The notes: generated by a model from the letters alone, not told the origin. DNA of 64,000 nt from Alcaligenaceae bacterium (GCA_013416395.1 JACCEP010000003.1:434001-498000), one strand, 5' to 3'. Numbered from the stretch's first letter, positions 30,217 to 40,933 are shown. Translations and numbers: made by a program.

Positions 30217-31092
30217 TTAATTGCCGCCTGCTGCAGCAGCAACTTCAGCGGCGAAGTCTTCGGATTTTTTCTCGATGCCTTCACCCACAACATAAAGCGT
30301 ATAGCGCGAAATGCTGGCACTTTTTTCTTTAAGCATCTGCTCAACGGTTTGTTTGTCGTTTTTGACAAATGGCTGCGAAAGCAAAGTAACCTCTTTGAGG
30401 AATTTTTGCACGCTGCCTTCTACCATTTTGGCGACGATCTCGGCAGGCTTGCCTGATTCAGCAGCTTTTTGCTCGGCAACCGAACGCTCAGCGGCGATCG
30501 CCTCAGGCTCAACACCGCTGACGTCAAGCGCCTTAGGCTTGGTGGCAGCAATGTGCATGGCCAGATCTTTACCTGTTTCTTCTGGGCCGGAAAAGTCAAC
30601 CAATACACCAATTCTGCCGCCATGAACGTAGCTGGCGAGCTGGTTGGTGGTTTCGAAACGCTGGAAACGACGCACAGCAAGGTTTTCGCCGATTTTGCCT
30701 ACCAAAGCCGCGCGAGTGGTTTCAACCGTACCTTCACCCATGGGAAGCTCAGCCAATGCGGCTGTGTCAGACGGATTTTTTTCAGAAACGAGCGTGGCCA
30801 ACTGGTTGACGAAACTGATGAAATCGTCGTTTTTAGCCACAAAATCTGTTTCGCAATTAATTTCGATTACAGCGCCGGTTTTGCTGTCAGGAGCGATGTA
30901 AAGGCCAATGAGGCCCTCAGCGGTAACGCGTGTGGCGGCTTTGCTGGCTTTGTTGCCCAGCTTGACGCGGAGAATCTCTTCGGCGCGGGCCATATCGCCT
31001 TCAGCTTCGGTGAGCGCTTTTTTGCACTCCATCATGGGAGCGTCGGTTTTCACGCGCAGTTCTTTAACCATGGATGCGGTAATTTGAGCCAC
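30217..31092 (-). CDS. tsf: Translation elongation factor Ts
   Basis: The protein has 291 residues from a GTG start at 31092, six nt after GGAG. The frame runs on to 31218, but the family begins at [12 protein letters not shown]. The N-terminal UBA-like module, [19 protein letters not shown] and the [11 protein letters not shown] core, which contacts EF-Tu, are conserved. It recycles EF-Tu-GDP. It is preceded by rpsB with a 183-nt gap containing GC-rich stems (GCCCCGG-N5-CCGGGGC at 31118-31136). Confidence 0.97.
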   Translation of the reverse strand: MAQITASMVKELRVKTDAPMMECKKALTEAEGDMARAEEILRVKLGNKASKAATRVTAEGLIGLYIAPDSKTGAVIEINCETDFVAKNDDFISFVNQLATLVSEKNPSDTAALAELPMGEGTVETTRAALVGKIGENLAVRRFQRFETTNQLASYVHGGRIGVLVDFSGPEETGKDLAMHIAATKPKALDVSGVEPEAIAAERSVAEQKAAESGKPAEIVAKMVEGSVQKFLKEVTLLSQPFVKNDKQTVEQMLKEKSASISRYTLYVVGEGIEKKSEDFAAEVAAAAGGN

Positions 31093-31275
31093 TATGTTCT
31101 CCAGTATTTTAAGACACGCCCCGGACAGGCCGGGGCAAATGCGGGTGACAGACAGACCCGTCACCAACGCCGTGCGGCGGGATGTGCCGACCTTAAACGC
31201 ACGCCCGGCGCGACACACTGGGTGCCGGTCGGGCTGGCCTGATCGACGGGGCGGGCCCCGCCCGCCCGTAGCAGC

Positions 31276-32025
31276 TTATTCGCGCTCGTCTTCGACTTCG
31301 ACGAACTCTTCGTTGCCTTCGGAGATCTCTTCGACCAGACCATTGAGGGCCTGTTCACGACCTTCGAGGATGGCGTCAGCCATGCCGCGAGCGTACAGAA
31401 CGATCGCCTTGGCCGAGTCATCGTTGCCAGGGATTACATATTCAACGCCGTCTGGCGAGTGGTTGGTATCGACCACGCCAACCACCGGAATACCCAAAGT
31501 GCGGGCTTCGGCAATAGCAATTTTGTGGTAGCCAACGTCAATGACAAACAGCGCGTCAGGCAGGTTGTTCATGTCTTTGATACCGCCAATGCCCTTATTG
31601 AGCTTGGCAAGTTCACGTTCGAACATGAGGGCTTCTTTTTTGCTGGCGGTTTCTGTGCTGCCTTCAGCGAGCTGGCCTTCCATTTCTTTTAGGCGCTTGA
31701 CCGAGCTTTTGACCGTTTTGAAGTTGGTCATCATGCCGCCCAGCCAACGACTGTCTACATAAGGCATACCACAGCGCGCAGCTTCAGCGGCAATGGTTTC
31801 ACGCGCAGCGCGCTTGGTACCAACAAAAAGCACGGTGCCGCCCTTGGCCGCGATCTGGCGCACAAACTTGGTGGCCTCTGCGTATTTGGCAACAGTTTGC
31901 TCAAGGTTGACGATGTGGATTTTATTACGCTGACCAAAGATGTAAGGTGCCATCTTTGGGTTCCAGAAACGGGTTTGGTGGCCAAAGTGCACACCAGCTT
32001 CAAGCATTTCGCGCATTAAAGACAT
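31276..32025 (-). CDS. rpsB: 30S ribosomal protein S2
   Basis: The protein has 249 residues from ATG 32025 with a GGAGAG ribosome site; the longer frame to 32079 is not used. The start [25 protein letters not shown] and the [17 protein letters not shown] and [19 protein letters not shown] segments are diagnostic. The C-terminus is acidic. An E. coli-like rpsB-tsf pairing follows. The roughly 190-nt leader contains a perfect palindrome (32079-32094) that could take part in autoregulation by S2. Confidence 0.98.
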   Translation of the reverse strand: MSLMREMLEAGVHFGHQTRFWNPKMAPYIFGQRNKIHIVNLEQTVAKYAEATKFVRQIAAKGGTVLFVGTKRAARETIAAEAARCGMPYVDSRWLGGMMTNFKTVKSSVKRLKEMEGQLAEGSTETASKKEALMFERELAKLNKGIGGIKDMNNLPDALFVIDVGYHKIAIAEARTLGIPVVGVVDTNHSPDGVEYVIPGNDDSAKAIVLYARGMADAILEGREQALNGLVEEISEGNEEFVEVEDERE

Positions 32026-32078
32026 GATACTCTCCAAGGGTTGGGTCTTGTACCGGGGCCTGTATCTATTGGCAAGCA

Positions 32079-32094
32079 CCTGCTTTAAAGCAGG
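32079..32094 (-). other. Hairpin in the rpsB leader
   Basis: A perfect 16-nt palindrome, CCTGCTTT/AAAGCAGG, lies about 55 nt before the S2 start codon. S2 leaders in other bacteria carry regulatory structures. Whether this is one cannot be decided from a single sequence. Confidence 0.35.
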
Positions 32095-32189
32095 CAGCTA
32101 AACTAAGACACCCTTTAAGTGGCCCGGCACGCGATTTTGATTATTGGCCTGCCCAAAGTGGCAGCCAAATAGGCTTCTCTGAAAAGCGG

Positions 32190-32216
32190 TTTACAAATTT
32201 CAGGAAAGCCTATAAT
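32190..32216 (+). promoter_or_regulatory. Candidate sigma-70 promoter for map
   Basis: A perfect -10 box TATAAT at 32211-32216 follows a TTTACA -35-like box at 32190-32195, with a short 15-nt spacer. It is 34 nt before the map start codon and overlaps the opposing rpsB promoter. Confidence 0.55.
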
Positions 32217-32244
32217 TCTACTATTATTTCCACACTGTAAGCAA
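32215..32244 (-). promoter_or_regulatory. Candidate sigma-70 promoter for rpsB
   Basis: On the minus strand TTGCTT and TAGAAT are separated by 18 nt. The boxes share bases with the map promoter, so the two divergent units may compete for polymerase. Confidence 0.45.
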
Positions 32245-32250
32245 GCGACT

Positions 32251-33063
32251 ATGATTCCACTCGTTACCGATCCCGCCGACCTCGAAAAAATGCGCGCCGC
32301 CTGCCAGGTTGCTGCGTCAATTCTAGATTTTCTCGCTCCTCACGTGCGTGCGGGGGTGACAACCGGCGAGCTTGATCGGCTATGCATCGATCACATCACT
32401 AATGAGCTCAAGGTTGAGTCTGCAACCGTAGGCTACGCACCCCCTGGCTATACCCCCTTTCCCGCCTCCATCTGCACCTCGGTCAACCATGTAATCTGTC
32501 ATGGCATCCCAGGCGACAAGGTGCTCAAAAATGGTGACATCATGAATATCGACGTCACTATTATCAAAGACGGCTGGTTCGGCGACACCAGCCGCATGTT
32601 CTACATCGGTGAGCCATCCATTCTGGCCCGGCGTCTCGTCGAAACGACCTACGATTGCATGTGGTTGGGCATTGAACAGGTACGCCCGGGCGCCACACTG
32701 GGTGATATTGGCCATGCCATACAGAAACACGCCGAAAAACAGGGCTTTTCAGTCGTACGCGAATATTGCGGCCATGGCGTGGGCCGTAAGTTTCACCAAG
32801 ATCCGCAGGTGCTGCATTACGGCAAACCCGGCACAGGCACCAAGCTGGAGCCTGGCATGATCTTCACCATTGAGCCCATGATCAACGCCGGCCGCCGCGA
32901 TATCCGCACCCTTGCAGATGGCTGGACTGTCGTTACGCGTGACCACAACCTATCGGCCCAGTGGGAGCATTCGCTGGTTGTTACCGACACAGGCTATGAA
33001 GTGCTCACGGTATCTGAGGGTATGCCCCAGCCACCCGCCTTCGTCAAGGCAGTTGCCGCCTGA
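32251..33063 (+). CDS. map: Methionine aminopeptidase, type I
   Basis: The 270-residue cytoplasmic metalloprotease removes the initiator methionine from nascent proteins. The five metal ligands are visible in DVTIIKDGWFGDTSR (two Asp), GHGVGRKFH (His), FTIEPM (Glu) and WEHSLVV (Glu). There is no zinc-finger extension, as expected for the bacterial type. It is divergent from rpsB, a common arrangement, and is followed by glnD 65 nt later. Confidence 0.97.
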   Translation: MIPLVTDPADLEKMRAACQVAASILDFLAPHVRAGVTTGELDRLCIDHITNELKVESATVGYAPPGYTPFPASICTSVNHVICHGIPGDKVLKNGDIMNIDVTIIKDGWFGDTSRMFYIGEPSILARRLVETTYDCMWLGIEQVRPGATLGDIGHAIQKHAEKQGFSVVREYCGHGVGRKFHQDPQVLHYGKPGTGTKLEPGMIFTIEPMINAGRRDIRTLADGWTVVTRDHNLSAQWEHSLVVTDTGYEVLTVSEGMPQPPAFVKAVAA

Positions 33064-33128
33064 AGCCTCACATACCCGGCGTGGACAACCCCCCTCCGGC
33101 AGGCCCACGCCGGCATGCCATTCCCGCC

Positions 33129-35714
33129 ATGAACGCTCCATCACTCACCGTCCTGCGTGATCAGCTAGCCAGTCGTCGAGCCGACGCCATTACGGCATTT
33201 CGCAGTCATTTGCGGCCCGACACCCTGCTTACCGCATTGCGTCGCGTTACCGACCAGGCATTACGCGGCCTGGTGCGCCTGCACCCGCTGCCTGCGGGCG
33301 CCACCCTGGCTGCCGTGGGCGGCTATGGGCGTGGCGAGCTGTTTCCGTTTTCAGACGTAGATGTATTAGTGCTGCTTCCGCATCAGCCTTCGCACGAAGA
33401 AAGCAGCCAGATCGAAACGTTAATCGCTGCAATGTGGGACCTGGGCATTGAGCCTGGCCACAGTGTGCGCACTATTGAAGATTGTCAGCACGAAGCCGCC
33501 AACGATATTACCGTCGAGACCTCATTGATGGAATCTCGCTGGCTGATTGGCAGCCGCAGTTTGCTGCGTGAGCTGCAGGCGATCATGCTTGATCAGCTCG
33601 ACCCGCAATCGTTTTTTCAGGCCAAACGCTCTGAAATGCAACAGCGCCACGCCCGGCACCAAGACACCCCCTATGCGCTGGAGCCCAACTGCAAAGAAGC
33701 TCCAGGTGGCTTGCGCGACCTTCAAGTGGCTCTTTGGGTTGCGCAGGCGGCAGGTTTGGGGCGAACCTGGAAAGAAGTTGCTCGTACCGACTTGCTGACC
33801 GCCGCCGAGTTTCGCAGCCTGCGGCGGGCTGAACAGGCCTTCAAGCGCCTGCGCATCGAACTGCACTTGCTGGCAGGGCGACGTGAAGACCGCGTGCTGT
33901 TTGACCTGCAACCGGGGCTGGCCACCATTTACGGGTTTGAAGCCACGCGCAGCAGACGCCCCAGTGAGCTACTTATGCAGCGGTACTATTGGGCGGCCCG
34001 CGTGGTAAGCCAGCTTAATATTATTTTGATGCAGAGCCTCGAAGAGATTTTATTTCCGCTTCCTGAAGACCAGGTGCGCACGATTGATGATGATTTTTTC
34101 GCGGTACGCGGGCACTTGGGCATATTCCGTGATGATGCGTTCGAGCGTAACCCTGCCCTGCTGTTTCGCGCATTTCTGGTCATGCAGGACCACGAAGATA
34201 TCACTGGCATTACTGGGCAGACCATGCGGGCTATGTGGCATGCACGCAGACTGATTGACGCGCAGTTTCGCCGCAACCCGGTAAACCGCAGACATTTTCT
34301 GCAAATGTTTCAGCAGCCACGCGGTATTGTGCATGCGTTGCGGCGTATTACCATGCTGAATATTCTGCCACGCTATTTGCCGGTGTTTCGCCGCATTGTC
34401 GGGCAAATGCAGCATGATCTGTTTCATGCTTACACGGTAGACCAGCATATTCTCATGGTTATCCGTAATTTACGCCGCTTCACCATGCCCGAGCATGCCC
34501 AGGAATACCCGCTCGCCAGCCATCTTATCGCTGATTTCGACCGCCACTGGCTGCTGTATATTGCCGCCCTTTTTCATGACATTGCCAAAGGCCGCGGCGG
34601 CGATCATTCTGAATTGGGCACAATTGAAGTGCGGCGGTTTTGCATACAGCACGGCATTGAAGGCGAAGACCGCTCCTTGCTCGAGTTCTTGGTGCGCCAG
34701 CACCTAACCATGTCTATGGTTGCCCAGAAACGAGACCTGTCAGACCCCGATGTCGTCCGCGAATTTGCCATGTGTGTTGGCAACGAGCGCCGCCTTACCG
34801 CGCTGTACCTGTTGACAGTGGCCGATATACGCGGAACCAGCCCTAAAGTCTGGAACTCCTGGAAGGGTAAGCTGCTAGAAGACCTTTATCGGCAGACGCT
34901 AAACATGCTTGGTGGCGCGCAACCCGATACGCACACCGTACTGGCACAGCGCAAAGAGGCGGCAGCCACTGAAATCCGCCTGATGGGGCTGCGCAATGAA
35001 AGTCGTGATCAGTTCTGGAGTCAACTCGATATCGCCTATTTTCTTCGCCATGAAGCTAGCGAGATTGCCTGGCACACCCGGCAGCTTTATTACCGGGTCA
35101 ATTCAGATGTGCCCGTTGTAAAGGCACGTGTGCTGGATCAGAACGAAGCCCTGCAGGTTATGGTTTATACGCGTGATCGGGCCGACCTTTTTGTGGATAT
35201 CTGCCGGTATTTTGACCGTCGCGCACTAAGTGTGCAAGATGCGCGCATTCATACTACCCACCACGGTTGGGCACTTGACAGCTTTATTGTGTTGCTTGCC
35301 TCACACGATAAAGACTATCGCTCAAATGCTTCACTCATCGAGCACGAACTCGGGCAAGCACTTATGCCGGTCGAAACCCAAGAACCCAAGGCAGCCATGC
35401 AACGCGTGATGCGCCAACGCGGGTCTCGTCGCGCCCGGGTGTTTCCTATAGTGCCGAACGTCGTCCTTCAACCTGACGAGCGTAGCGCTTCGTGGCGTTT
35501 ATCCATCACATCGGCCGACCGGCCCGGGCTTCTGTACAGCCTGGCCCAGGTATTTGCGCACCATGGCATTGATCTGAAAATGGCCAAAATCATGACGCTG
35601 GGTGATCGCGTAGAAGATATCTTTATTATTGAAGGTGCCGTACTCGGCCACCCCCGTTTGCAGCTCCAGTTTGAGCGACACTTGTTCGAAACACTCGATA
35701 ACGCGAGCAGTTGA
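33129..35714 (+). CDS. glnD: Bifunctional [PII] uridylyltransferase/uridylyl-removing enzyme
   Basis: The protein has 861 residues from ATG 33129; a GTG at 33081 is in frame but adds a proline-rich tail unlike the family. Domains in order are a nucleotidyltransferase (GGYGRGELFPFSDVD, residues 64-78), a GlnE-like helical linker, an HD hydrolase (HDIAKGRGGDHSELG, about residue 482) and two C-terminal ACT domains (LSITSADRPGLLYSLAQVF in the second). It senses glutamine and modifies PII signal proteins, setting nitrogen metabolism. The map-glnD order is common in proteobacteria. Confidence 0.96.
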   Translation: MNAPSLTVLRDQLASRRADAITAFRSHLRPDTLLTALRRVTDQALRGLVRLHPLPAGATLAAVGGYGRGELFPFSDVDVLVLLPHQPSHEESSQIETLIAAMWDLGIEPGHSVRTIEDCQHEAANDITVETSLMESRWLIGSRSLLRELQAIMLDQLDPQSFFQAKRSEMQQRHARHQDTPYALEPNCKEAPGGLRDLQVALWVAQAAGLGRTWKEVARTDLLTAAEFRSLRRAEQAFKRLRIELHLLAGRREDRVLFDLQPGLATIYGFEATRSRRPSELLMQRYYWAARVVSQLNIILMQSLEEILFPLPEDQVRTIDDDFFAVRGHLGIFRDDAFERNPALLFRAFLVMQDHEDITGITGQTMRAMWHARRLIDAQFRRNPVNRRHFLQMFQQPRGIVHALRRITMLNILPRYLPVFRRIVGQMQHDLFHAYTVDQHILMVIRNLRRFTMPEHAQEYPLASHLIADFDRHWLLYIAALFHDIAKGRGGDHSELGTIEVRRFCIQHGIEGEDRSLLEFLVRQHLTMSMVAQKRDLSDPDVVREFAMCVGNERRLTALYLLTVADIRGTSPKVWNSWKGKLLEDLYRQTLNMLGGAQPDTHTVLAQRKEAAATEIRLMGLRNESRDQFWSQLDIAYFLRHEASEIAWHTRQLYYRVNSDVPVVKARVLDQNEALQVMVYTRDRADLFVDICRYFDRRALSVQDARIHTTHHGWALDSFIVLLASHDKDYRSNASLIEHELGQALMPVETQEPKAAMQRVMRQRGSRRARVFPIVPNVVLQPDERSASWRLSITSADRPGLLYSLAQVFAHHGIDLKMAKIMTLGDRVEDIFIIEGAVLGHPRLQLQFERHLFETLDNASS

Positions 35715-35745
35715 TATAAACTCTTTCTTTTTGCCGGCACGCTCA

Positions 35746-35774
35746 CGCTTGGGCCTCATTATCATGCCCAAGCG
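35746..35774. repeat. Perfect 9-bp inverted repeat after glnD
   Basis: CGCTTGGGC-N11-GCCCAAGCG lies about 30 nt after the glnD stop. No T tract follows on either strand, so it is at best a weak terminator or RNA-stabilising structure. Confidence 0.45.
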
Positions 35775-35853
35775 CAATGCCGTACCAGGCTCTTTAGTCT
35801 GTGCTTTTCAACGTGCGGCACCTAGCAAAACTCCACTACTATTCGGTTCATTC

Positions 35854-36339
35854 ATGACGCTTCGCAACCATGCCTTATTGCACCTTATTGCCCTGCTATG
35901 CGTAGGTGCTGTCGGGTTTGCCCTTGTCACACAGCATGTATTTGGCATGCGCCCCTGCGCCTGGTGTGTGCTGCAGCGGCTTATGTTTTTGTTGATTGCC
36001 GTAGTGTGCTGGGCGGGGGTGCTCCTTACGCGGTTTAAGGCTAGCTTTGCGCGGCTGTCAGCTGGCTTGGTGGTATTGCTAAGCATGGGGGGCATTGCGG
36101 CAGCCTGGTATCAGTATGCCGTGGCTTCCATGATGTTTTCCTGCGATCGCACCTTTGCCGACCGCTTCATGGTTAGCAGTGGCCTTGACGCTGGCGTACC
36201 ATGGCTTTTTGGCATTTTTTCCACGTGTATGGACGCGCGCGTCACCCTGTTGGGTGTCGAGTACGCCTTGTGGAGCATGGGGCTTTTTGCAGTTATCGGC
36301 GTGCTGGCGTTGACGAAGCTGCTGCGCCGCGCCGACTAA
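35854..36339 (+). CDS. dsbB: Disulfide bond formation protein B
   Basis: The protein has 161 residues from ATG 35854; the frame is open back into glnD but only this part is hydrophobic. It has four membrane segments with two periplasmic cysteine pairs: Cys35-Cys38 (PCAWC) and Cys97-Cys125 (SCDRT; STCMD). It passes electrons from DsbA to quinone to keep periplasmic disulfide formation running. No dsbA lies nearby. Confidence 0.92.
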   Translation: MTLRNHALLHLIALLCVGAVGFALVTQHVFGMRPCAWCVLQRLMFLLIAVVCWAGVLLTRFKASFARLSAGLVVLLSMGGIAAAWYQYAVASMMFSCDRTFADRFMVSSGLDAGVPWLFGIFSTCMDARVTLLGVEYALWSMGLFAVIGVLALTKLLRRAD

Positions 36340-36489
36340 GCGCCATAACGCAGCCACAGGCGCCCAAATCGCCTCTGCCAGCATGCGCTCACAGCTGGCG
36401 GCCTGGCGATTGCCCACCCATTACACACGAGCCAGACAAAGCGCTCTCTGAACGAGCACTATGGTCCGGTACAAGCTGTTCAGTTTAGA

Positions 36490-37989
36490 TCAGTCTTGTT
36501 TACCGCTTGTGGCCATTTCGCCCGCCGCCGGGCGCTCACCACGGGTACGGCTCAGGCGCTCAAGGTAGGCATCATCAATGTCGCCAGTAACATACTGCCC
36601 GTTAAAGCAAGACGATTCGAATGCCTGCATGTGAGGGTTAAGATCGCGAATGGCTTGCTCCAGATCGCCCAGCTCTTGGTACACAAGGCCATCAGCACCG
36701 ATTTCTTGGGCAATTTCGCCGGTGTCTCGTCCGACCGCAATCAGTTCTGCCTGTGTGGGCATGTCAATGCCGTATACGTTCGGAAACCGTACGGGTGGCG
36801 CCGCCGACGCAAAAAACACCTTGTTGGCACCTGCTGCGCGAGCCATATCGACGATTTCGCGGCTGGTGGTACCACGTACGATGGAATCATCGACCAGCAG
36901 CACGTTTTTGCCACGAAACTCCATGTCTATGGCACTGAGCTTTTGGCGTACCGATTTTTTGCGCACTGCCTGACCCGGCATAATAAATGTGCGACCTATA
37001 TAACGGTTTTTGATGAAACCTTCGCGATAATCAAGACCGAGCCGCGAAGCCAGTTGCATTGCTGAAGGCCGGGACGAATCAGGAATAGGCATGACGACGT
37101 CGATATCACCAAGTCGCAAGGCCTTGGCGACATTGTCGGCAAGATACTCACCCATGTGAAGACGGGCATGGTAAATAGACACCTTATCCATGACAGAGTC
37201 GGGGCGCGCAAAATAAACGTACTCGAACGCGCAGGGAGTAAGCATGGGCGCTTCAGCACATTGCCGGCTGGTCAGATTGCCGTCGAGGTCAATAAAAATC
37301 GCCTCGCCGGGTGCAATGTCACGTTCAAGTGTGTAGCCGCAACCCGTAAGCGCAACCGACTCGGACGCAATCATCCATTCTTTACCCTTAGCGGTGTGCA
37401 TAGAGCCCAAACACAAAGGGCGAATACCATGCGGATCACGAAAGGCGACCATGCCATAGCTGGCGATTTGTGAGATAACGGCATAAGCACCCCGCGCACG
37501 CCTGTGCACGGCGCTGACTGCCCTGAAAATGGCATCGTCATCGAGCGTGGAGCCATGCGAGGCCTCTTGCAACTCGTGGGCGAACACGTTGAGCAAGACT
37601 TCGGAGTCTGAGTTGGTGTTGATGTGCCGACGGTCTATGCGAAAGAGCTCTTCGCGCAACTCACGCCAGTTGGTTAGGTTACCGTTATGCACGAACATGA
37701 TGCCAAACGGCGCATTGACATAAAACGGTTGAGCCTCGTCGACGCTTTCGCTGGAGCCCGCCGTGGGGTAACGCACCTGACCCAGGCCGCTAGCGCCCGG
37801 CAACGAACGCATATTACGCGTACGAAACACGTCGCGCACCAGACCGTGCGCCTTGTACATATTAAAAAACTGCTCATGTGACGTCGAGATACCCGCTGCA
37901 TCCTGGCCTCTGTGCTGTAGCAACAGAAGGCTGTCATAGATCAGCTGGTTGACGGGGCCGGCGCCAGCCACCCCTACGATTCCGCACAT
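36490..37989 (-). CDS. purF: Amidophosphoribosyltransferase
   Basis: The 499-residue enzyme makes 5-phosphoribosylamine from PRPP and glutamine, the first step of purine synthesis. Cys2 (MCGIVGVAG) is the glutaminase nucleophile, and there is no propeptide. The PRPP loop is [14 protein letters not shown], and the Fe-S cysteines of the Bacillus type are lacking, so it is the E. coli type. It follows cvpA by 22 nt. Confidence 0.97.
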   Translation of the reverse strand: MCGIVGVAGAGPVNQLIYDSLLLLQHRGQDAAGISTSHEQFFNMYKAHGLVRDVFRTRNMRSLPGASGLGQVRYPTAGSSESVDEAQPFYVNAPFGIMFVHNGNLTNWRELREELFRIDRRHINTNSDSEVLLNVFAHELQEASHGSTLDDDAIFRAVSAVHRRARGAYAVISQIASYGMVAFRDPHGIRPLCLGSMHTAKGKEWMIASESVALTGCGYTLERDIAPGEAIFIDLDGNLTSRQCAEAPMLTPCAFEYVYFARPDSVMDKVSIYHARLHMGEYLADNVAKALRLGDIDVVMPIPDSSRPSAMQLASRLGLDYREGFIKNRYIGRTFIMPGQAVRKKSVRQKLSAIDMEFRGKNVLLVDDSIVRGTTSREIVDMARAAGANKVFFASAAPPVRFPNVYGIDMPTQAELIAVGRDTGEIAQEIGADGLVYQELGDLEQAIRDLNPHMQAFESSCFNGQYVTGDIDDAYLERLSRTRGERPAAGEMATSGKQD

Positions 37990-38011
37990 CGATGTATTCC
38001 TGTAATGATGA

Positions 38012-38500
38012 TCAATACGGTAACCAGGACGCTACACTGGGGGGCAGGAGAAGCTTGATCTCCAGAATACCCCTGACGGCAGCGCCTGAGAGCCTGGCTT
38101 GTTGCCACCAGGGTTCCTTGGGCAGTTCGGTATAGCCGGCCAGGCCGACCAATACCAATACAAATACCAGGCCGCGCAAAAAACCGAACAGGGCGCCGAG
38201 CCCATGATCAGCGGGCGTCAGACCGGTTTTTGCAATAAGCGCGCCAAGCGTGATGTTGACGAGGCCTACCAGCAGCAGAACGCAGAAAAACACAGCCGCA
38301 TACGCTGCACCTGCGCGCACCAGCGCATTATCGAGCCACTGTACTAGCCATTGTGAGACTATGGGCCCCCACCAGACGGCCGCCATGAACGCGACCACGA
38401 AGGCGACAAGCGAGAGCAGTTCTTTGACGAGACCACGCAAGAGCCCGAGAAATGCGGACACTACCAGTATGGCCAGGACAAGATAGTCGAACGAGGTCAC
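38012..38500 (-). CDS. cvpA: CvpA family protein
   Basis: This 162-residue membrane protein has four hydrophobic segments and the CvpA family start [21 protein letters not shown]. coli CvpA is needed for colicin V production and envelope robustness, but its biochemical role is unclear. GTG start 38500 overlaps the stop of the SPOR gene (GTGA). It precedes purF, as in E. coli. Confidence 0.93.
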   Translation of the reverse strand: MTSFDYLVLAILVVSAFLGLLRGLVKELLSLVAFVVAFMAAVWWGPIVSQWLVQWLDNALVRAGAAYAAVFFCVLLLVGLVNITLGALIAKTGLTPADHGLGALFGFLRGLVFVLVLVGLAGYTELPKEPWWQQARLSGAAVRGILEIKLLLPPSVASWLPY

Positions 38501-39330
38501 TTAGCGGAGATGAAGCCGTTGTCGTAGCCGAGTGCGCGCAGGCGCGCCTGTGCTGCCTGGGCTGCCTCGCGTGAAGGGAATGGGCCGACACGCAGACGGT
38601 ATGTGGTTTTACCTCCTGAGCTTGCGCGCTCAACATAGGTATTGGTTACGCCCGATGCCACCAGCTTGTCACGGCGTTGTTTGGCGTCGTCGTCAGTGCT
38701 GTACGCAGCAATCTGCAATGTAAAATTGCCAGAAGCAGCCGGCGCACCAGACTTCTTGGGTGGGGTACGGCCTTCAAGCATGGCTAAAGCCACCGCACCA
38801 TCATCAGTGCGCTCGACTGGTTGCTTGGCAGCAGGCTTGGGGCTTGGTGCCGGTTCGGGTTTGGATTCGTGCTTGGGTTCAGGTTTAGGTTTTGGCGGTG
38901 GTGCCGCTTCAGCCCTGGGAGGCTCTGCAGCTGCGGTTTCAACCTGACCATCTGGCGCAGGAGTTGCCGTGGCAGCCGTACTGCTGGTGCCGTCATCGAC
39001 AGACGCAACGTGATCGGCATCGGGTTGCTGAATGGTGCCCGAGAGTGTGTCGCTGCCTGCCTGTGCAAGCGCCCCTGCCCCCTCGTTGATAACCGGTGGG
39101 TCTATGGTGGGCATGACGACAGGCGTGGCGTCTTGCTCTGGCGTCGTGGAAGTGTCAAACAACATCGGCACCACGATAACCGCAACCAGCACGAGCGCCA
39201 GTGCGCCGATCAGTCGGCGTCGCGCCCGGCTTCGCAACTCGTTCGCCTGCGCCTCGCTCGAGAGTGAAGACCGGGAGCCCGTGCGGCGCTCGGACCCGGA
39301 AGCGGACTCATTACGAGAAAACAAACCCAT
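38497..39330 (-). CDS. SPOR-domain protein (DedD-like)
   Basis: The protein has 277 residues from ATG 39330; frame-open residues upstream are ignored. A charged cytoplasmic start is followed by one membrane helix (LIGALALVLVAVIVVPMLF), a long Pro/Ala/Lys-rich periplasmic linker (PPPKPKPEPKHESKPEP) and a C-terminal SPOR domain (FTLQIAAYSTDDDAKQRRD...RLRVGPFPSREAAQA). SPOR domains bind denuded septal peptidoglycan, so a role in cell division is likely. Position between folC and cvpA matches E. coli dedD. Confidence 0.92.
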   Translation of the reverse strand: MGLFSRNESASGSERRTGSRSSLSSEAQANELRSRARRRLIGALALVLVAVIVVPMLFDTSTTPEQDATPVVMPTIDPPVINEGAGALAQAGSDTLSGTIQQPDADHVASVDDGTSSTAATATPAPDGQVETAAAEPPRAEAAPPPKPKPEPKHESKPEPAPSPKPAAKQPVERTDDGAVALAMLEGRTPPKKSGAPAASGNFTLQIAAYSTDDDAKQRRDKLVASGVTNTYVERASSGGKTTYRLRVGPFPSREAAQAAQARLRALGYDNGFISAK

Positions 39331-39502
39331 TTCTGAAAACCTATCTTGTATGCAGGCGGACGCATGGCGCACCGCCACAGGGTGATTTACACCGTCGCAA
39401 ACGACGGCGCATCATCGCCGCAAACTGCGGGGGCATCTGGCGCCAGACTGCTGTTTTAATGGCTGACCAATGCGTAAAAACCTGCCAGACTCTGGCTAGC
39501 CG

Positions 39503-40921
39503 TCAATTTACCGGACGACCAAGCCCGTTCAGTATAGGCCCCACGGTTGCAAACGAACCAAACACGAGAATTCTATCATTCCCCGACATCTGTTTTTGTG
39601 CCTCAGCAAACGCCTGCAGCGGATTGTCAAAATTTGACACCGTTACGGCCTTGGCAGCAACAAGTGGTTGCATGGCGGGGCGTATGCCTGGCGCTTCGGC
39701 AGGCTCACTGACGATGCCGCCTGCCGCCGTGACGCGCACGCGTTCAGGAGGCGCGACTGACTCGCTGCTCTGGGCGCTGCTGGCAAGGACCTGGCGTACG
39801 ATTTGTGCCAGCGCCTCACCCGACATGCCCCGAGGTTGTGGCAGGCTGGCGCAATACCAATGGTCAACCCGGCTTGCAAGCCGGGCAATGACGGCGGCGG
39901 CGTCTTTGTCTTTCATCATGCCGACGACGGCATGCGTACCCGTAAAATGCCCCATGTTGTCAAGATTTTGACCAAGCGCTGCGGCGGCGTGCGGGTTGTG
40001 CGCCACGTCAAGAACGATTGTAGGCATGCCAGGTAAAATCTGCAGGCGGCCAGGCAAAGCAACCTGTGACAGCCCCAAGCGCACGTCTTGTTGCGTTACA
40101 ACAATGCGGGGACGCAGCGCGTCAAGCGCTGCAAGCGCTGCACAGGCATTAATAAGCTGGTTTGCGCCACGCAACGAAGGGTATGCAAGGCCAGAACGGC
40201 GCCGCCCTCTTGCGCCAAATGCCCATTGCTGCCGATCTCCCGAGTAGTTAAAGTCTTGACCAAAACGCCAAAGGTCGGCACCGATCTCTTCAGCGTATTG
40301 CGCTACGCTGTCGGGAGGCATGGGGTCTGCACAAATGGCAGGCTTGCCAGGGCGGAAAATGTGGGCTTTTTCCCAGCCTATCTTTTCGCGGGTATCGCCC
40401 AAATAGTCAGCATGGTCGATGTCAACACTGGTGAGAATGGCGCAATCAGCATCTACAATATTTACGGCATCAAGACGCCCACCCAGGCCCACCTCAAGCA
40501 CCGCTACGTCTACCTGATCGCGTTCAAACAGCAGCAAGGCGGCCAGCGTCGCGTACTCGAAGTAGCTGAGCGTAATATCGCCGCGCGCATCTTCGATTTT
40601 GCAAAACTGTTCGACAATGTCTGCATCGCTGGCAAACTCACCGTTTACACGTATGCGTTCGTTGAAATCAATTAGATGGGGTGAGGTGTAAAGCCCGACC
40701 TTGTAGCCCGATGCAAGCAGCATGGCGTCGAGCATGGCGCACGTAGAACCCTTGCCATTGGTACCTGCAACAGTAATGGTGATATAGGGAAACGTGAGCG
40801 CCAGGCTGGTGGCAACTGCCTTGACGCGCTCAAGGCCCAAATCTATGGGTTTGCTGTGGGCGGTTTCGAGGTAACTAAGCCAGTCTTGCAAAGACGCGGT
40901 GGAATCGGGACGTGTAGGCAT
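39503..40921 (-). CDS. folC: Bifunctional dihydrofolate/folylpolyglutamate synthase
   Basis: The 472-residue Mur-ligase-like enzyme joins dihydropteroate with glutamate and extends the polyglutamate tail. The P-loop is VAGTNGKGSTCAMLDAML, followed by YTSPHLIDFNERI, LEVGLGGRLDAVN and LDVAHNPHAAAAL. It is slightly longer than E. coli FolC because of an extra segment near residues 385-425 (APPERVRVTAAGG). The gap to the SPOR gene is 172 nt, in which I see nothing clear. Confidence 0.96.
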   Translation of the reverse strand: MPTRPDSTASLQDWLSYLETAHSKPIDLGLERVKAVATSLALTFPYITITVAGTNGKGSTCAMLDAMLLASGYKVGLYTSPHLIDFNERIRVNGEFASDADIVEQFCKIEDARGDITLSYFEYATLAALLLFERDQVDVAVLEVGLGGRLDAVNIVDADCAILTSVDIDHADYLGDTREKIGWEKAHIFRPGKPAICADPMPPDSVAQYAEEIGADLWRFGQDFNYSGDRQQWAFGARGRRRSGLAYPSLRGANQLINACAALAALDALRPRIVVTQQDVRLGLSQVALPGRLQILPGMPTIVLDVAHNPHAAAALGQNLDNMGHFTGTHAVVGMMKDKDAAAVIARLASRVDHWYCASLPQPRGMSGEALAQIVRQVLASSAQSSESVAPPERVRVTAAGGIVSEPAEAPGIRPAMQPLVAAKAVTVSNFDNPLQAFAEAQKQMSGNDRILVFGSFATVGPILNGLGRPVN

Positions 40922-40933
40922 GATGCGTATTGA

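Noticed and set aside
31118-31136. GC stem between rpsB and tsf as terminator
   Set aside because: No T tract follows on the minus strand, and tsf is expected to be co-transcribed with rpsB.
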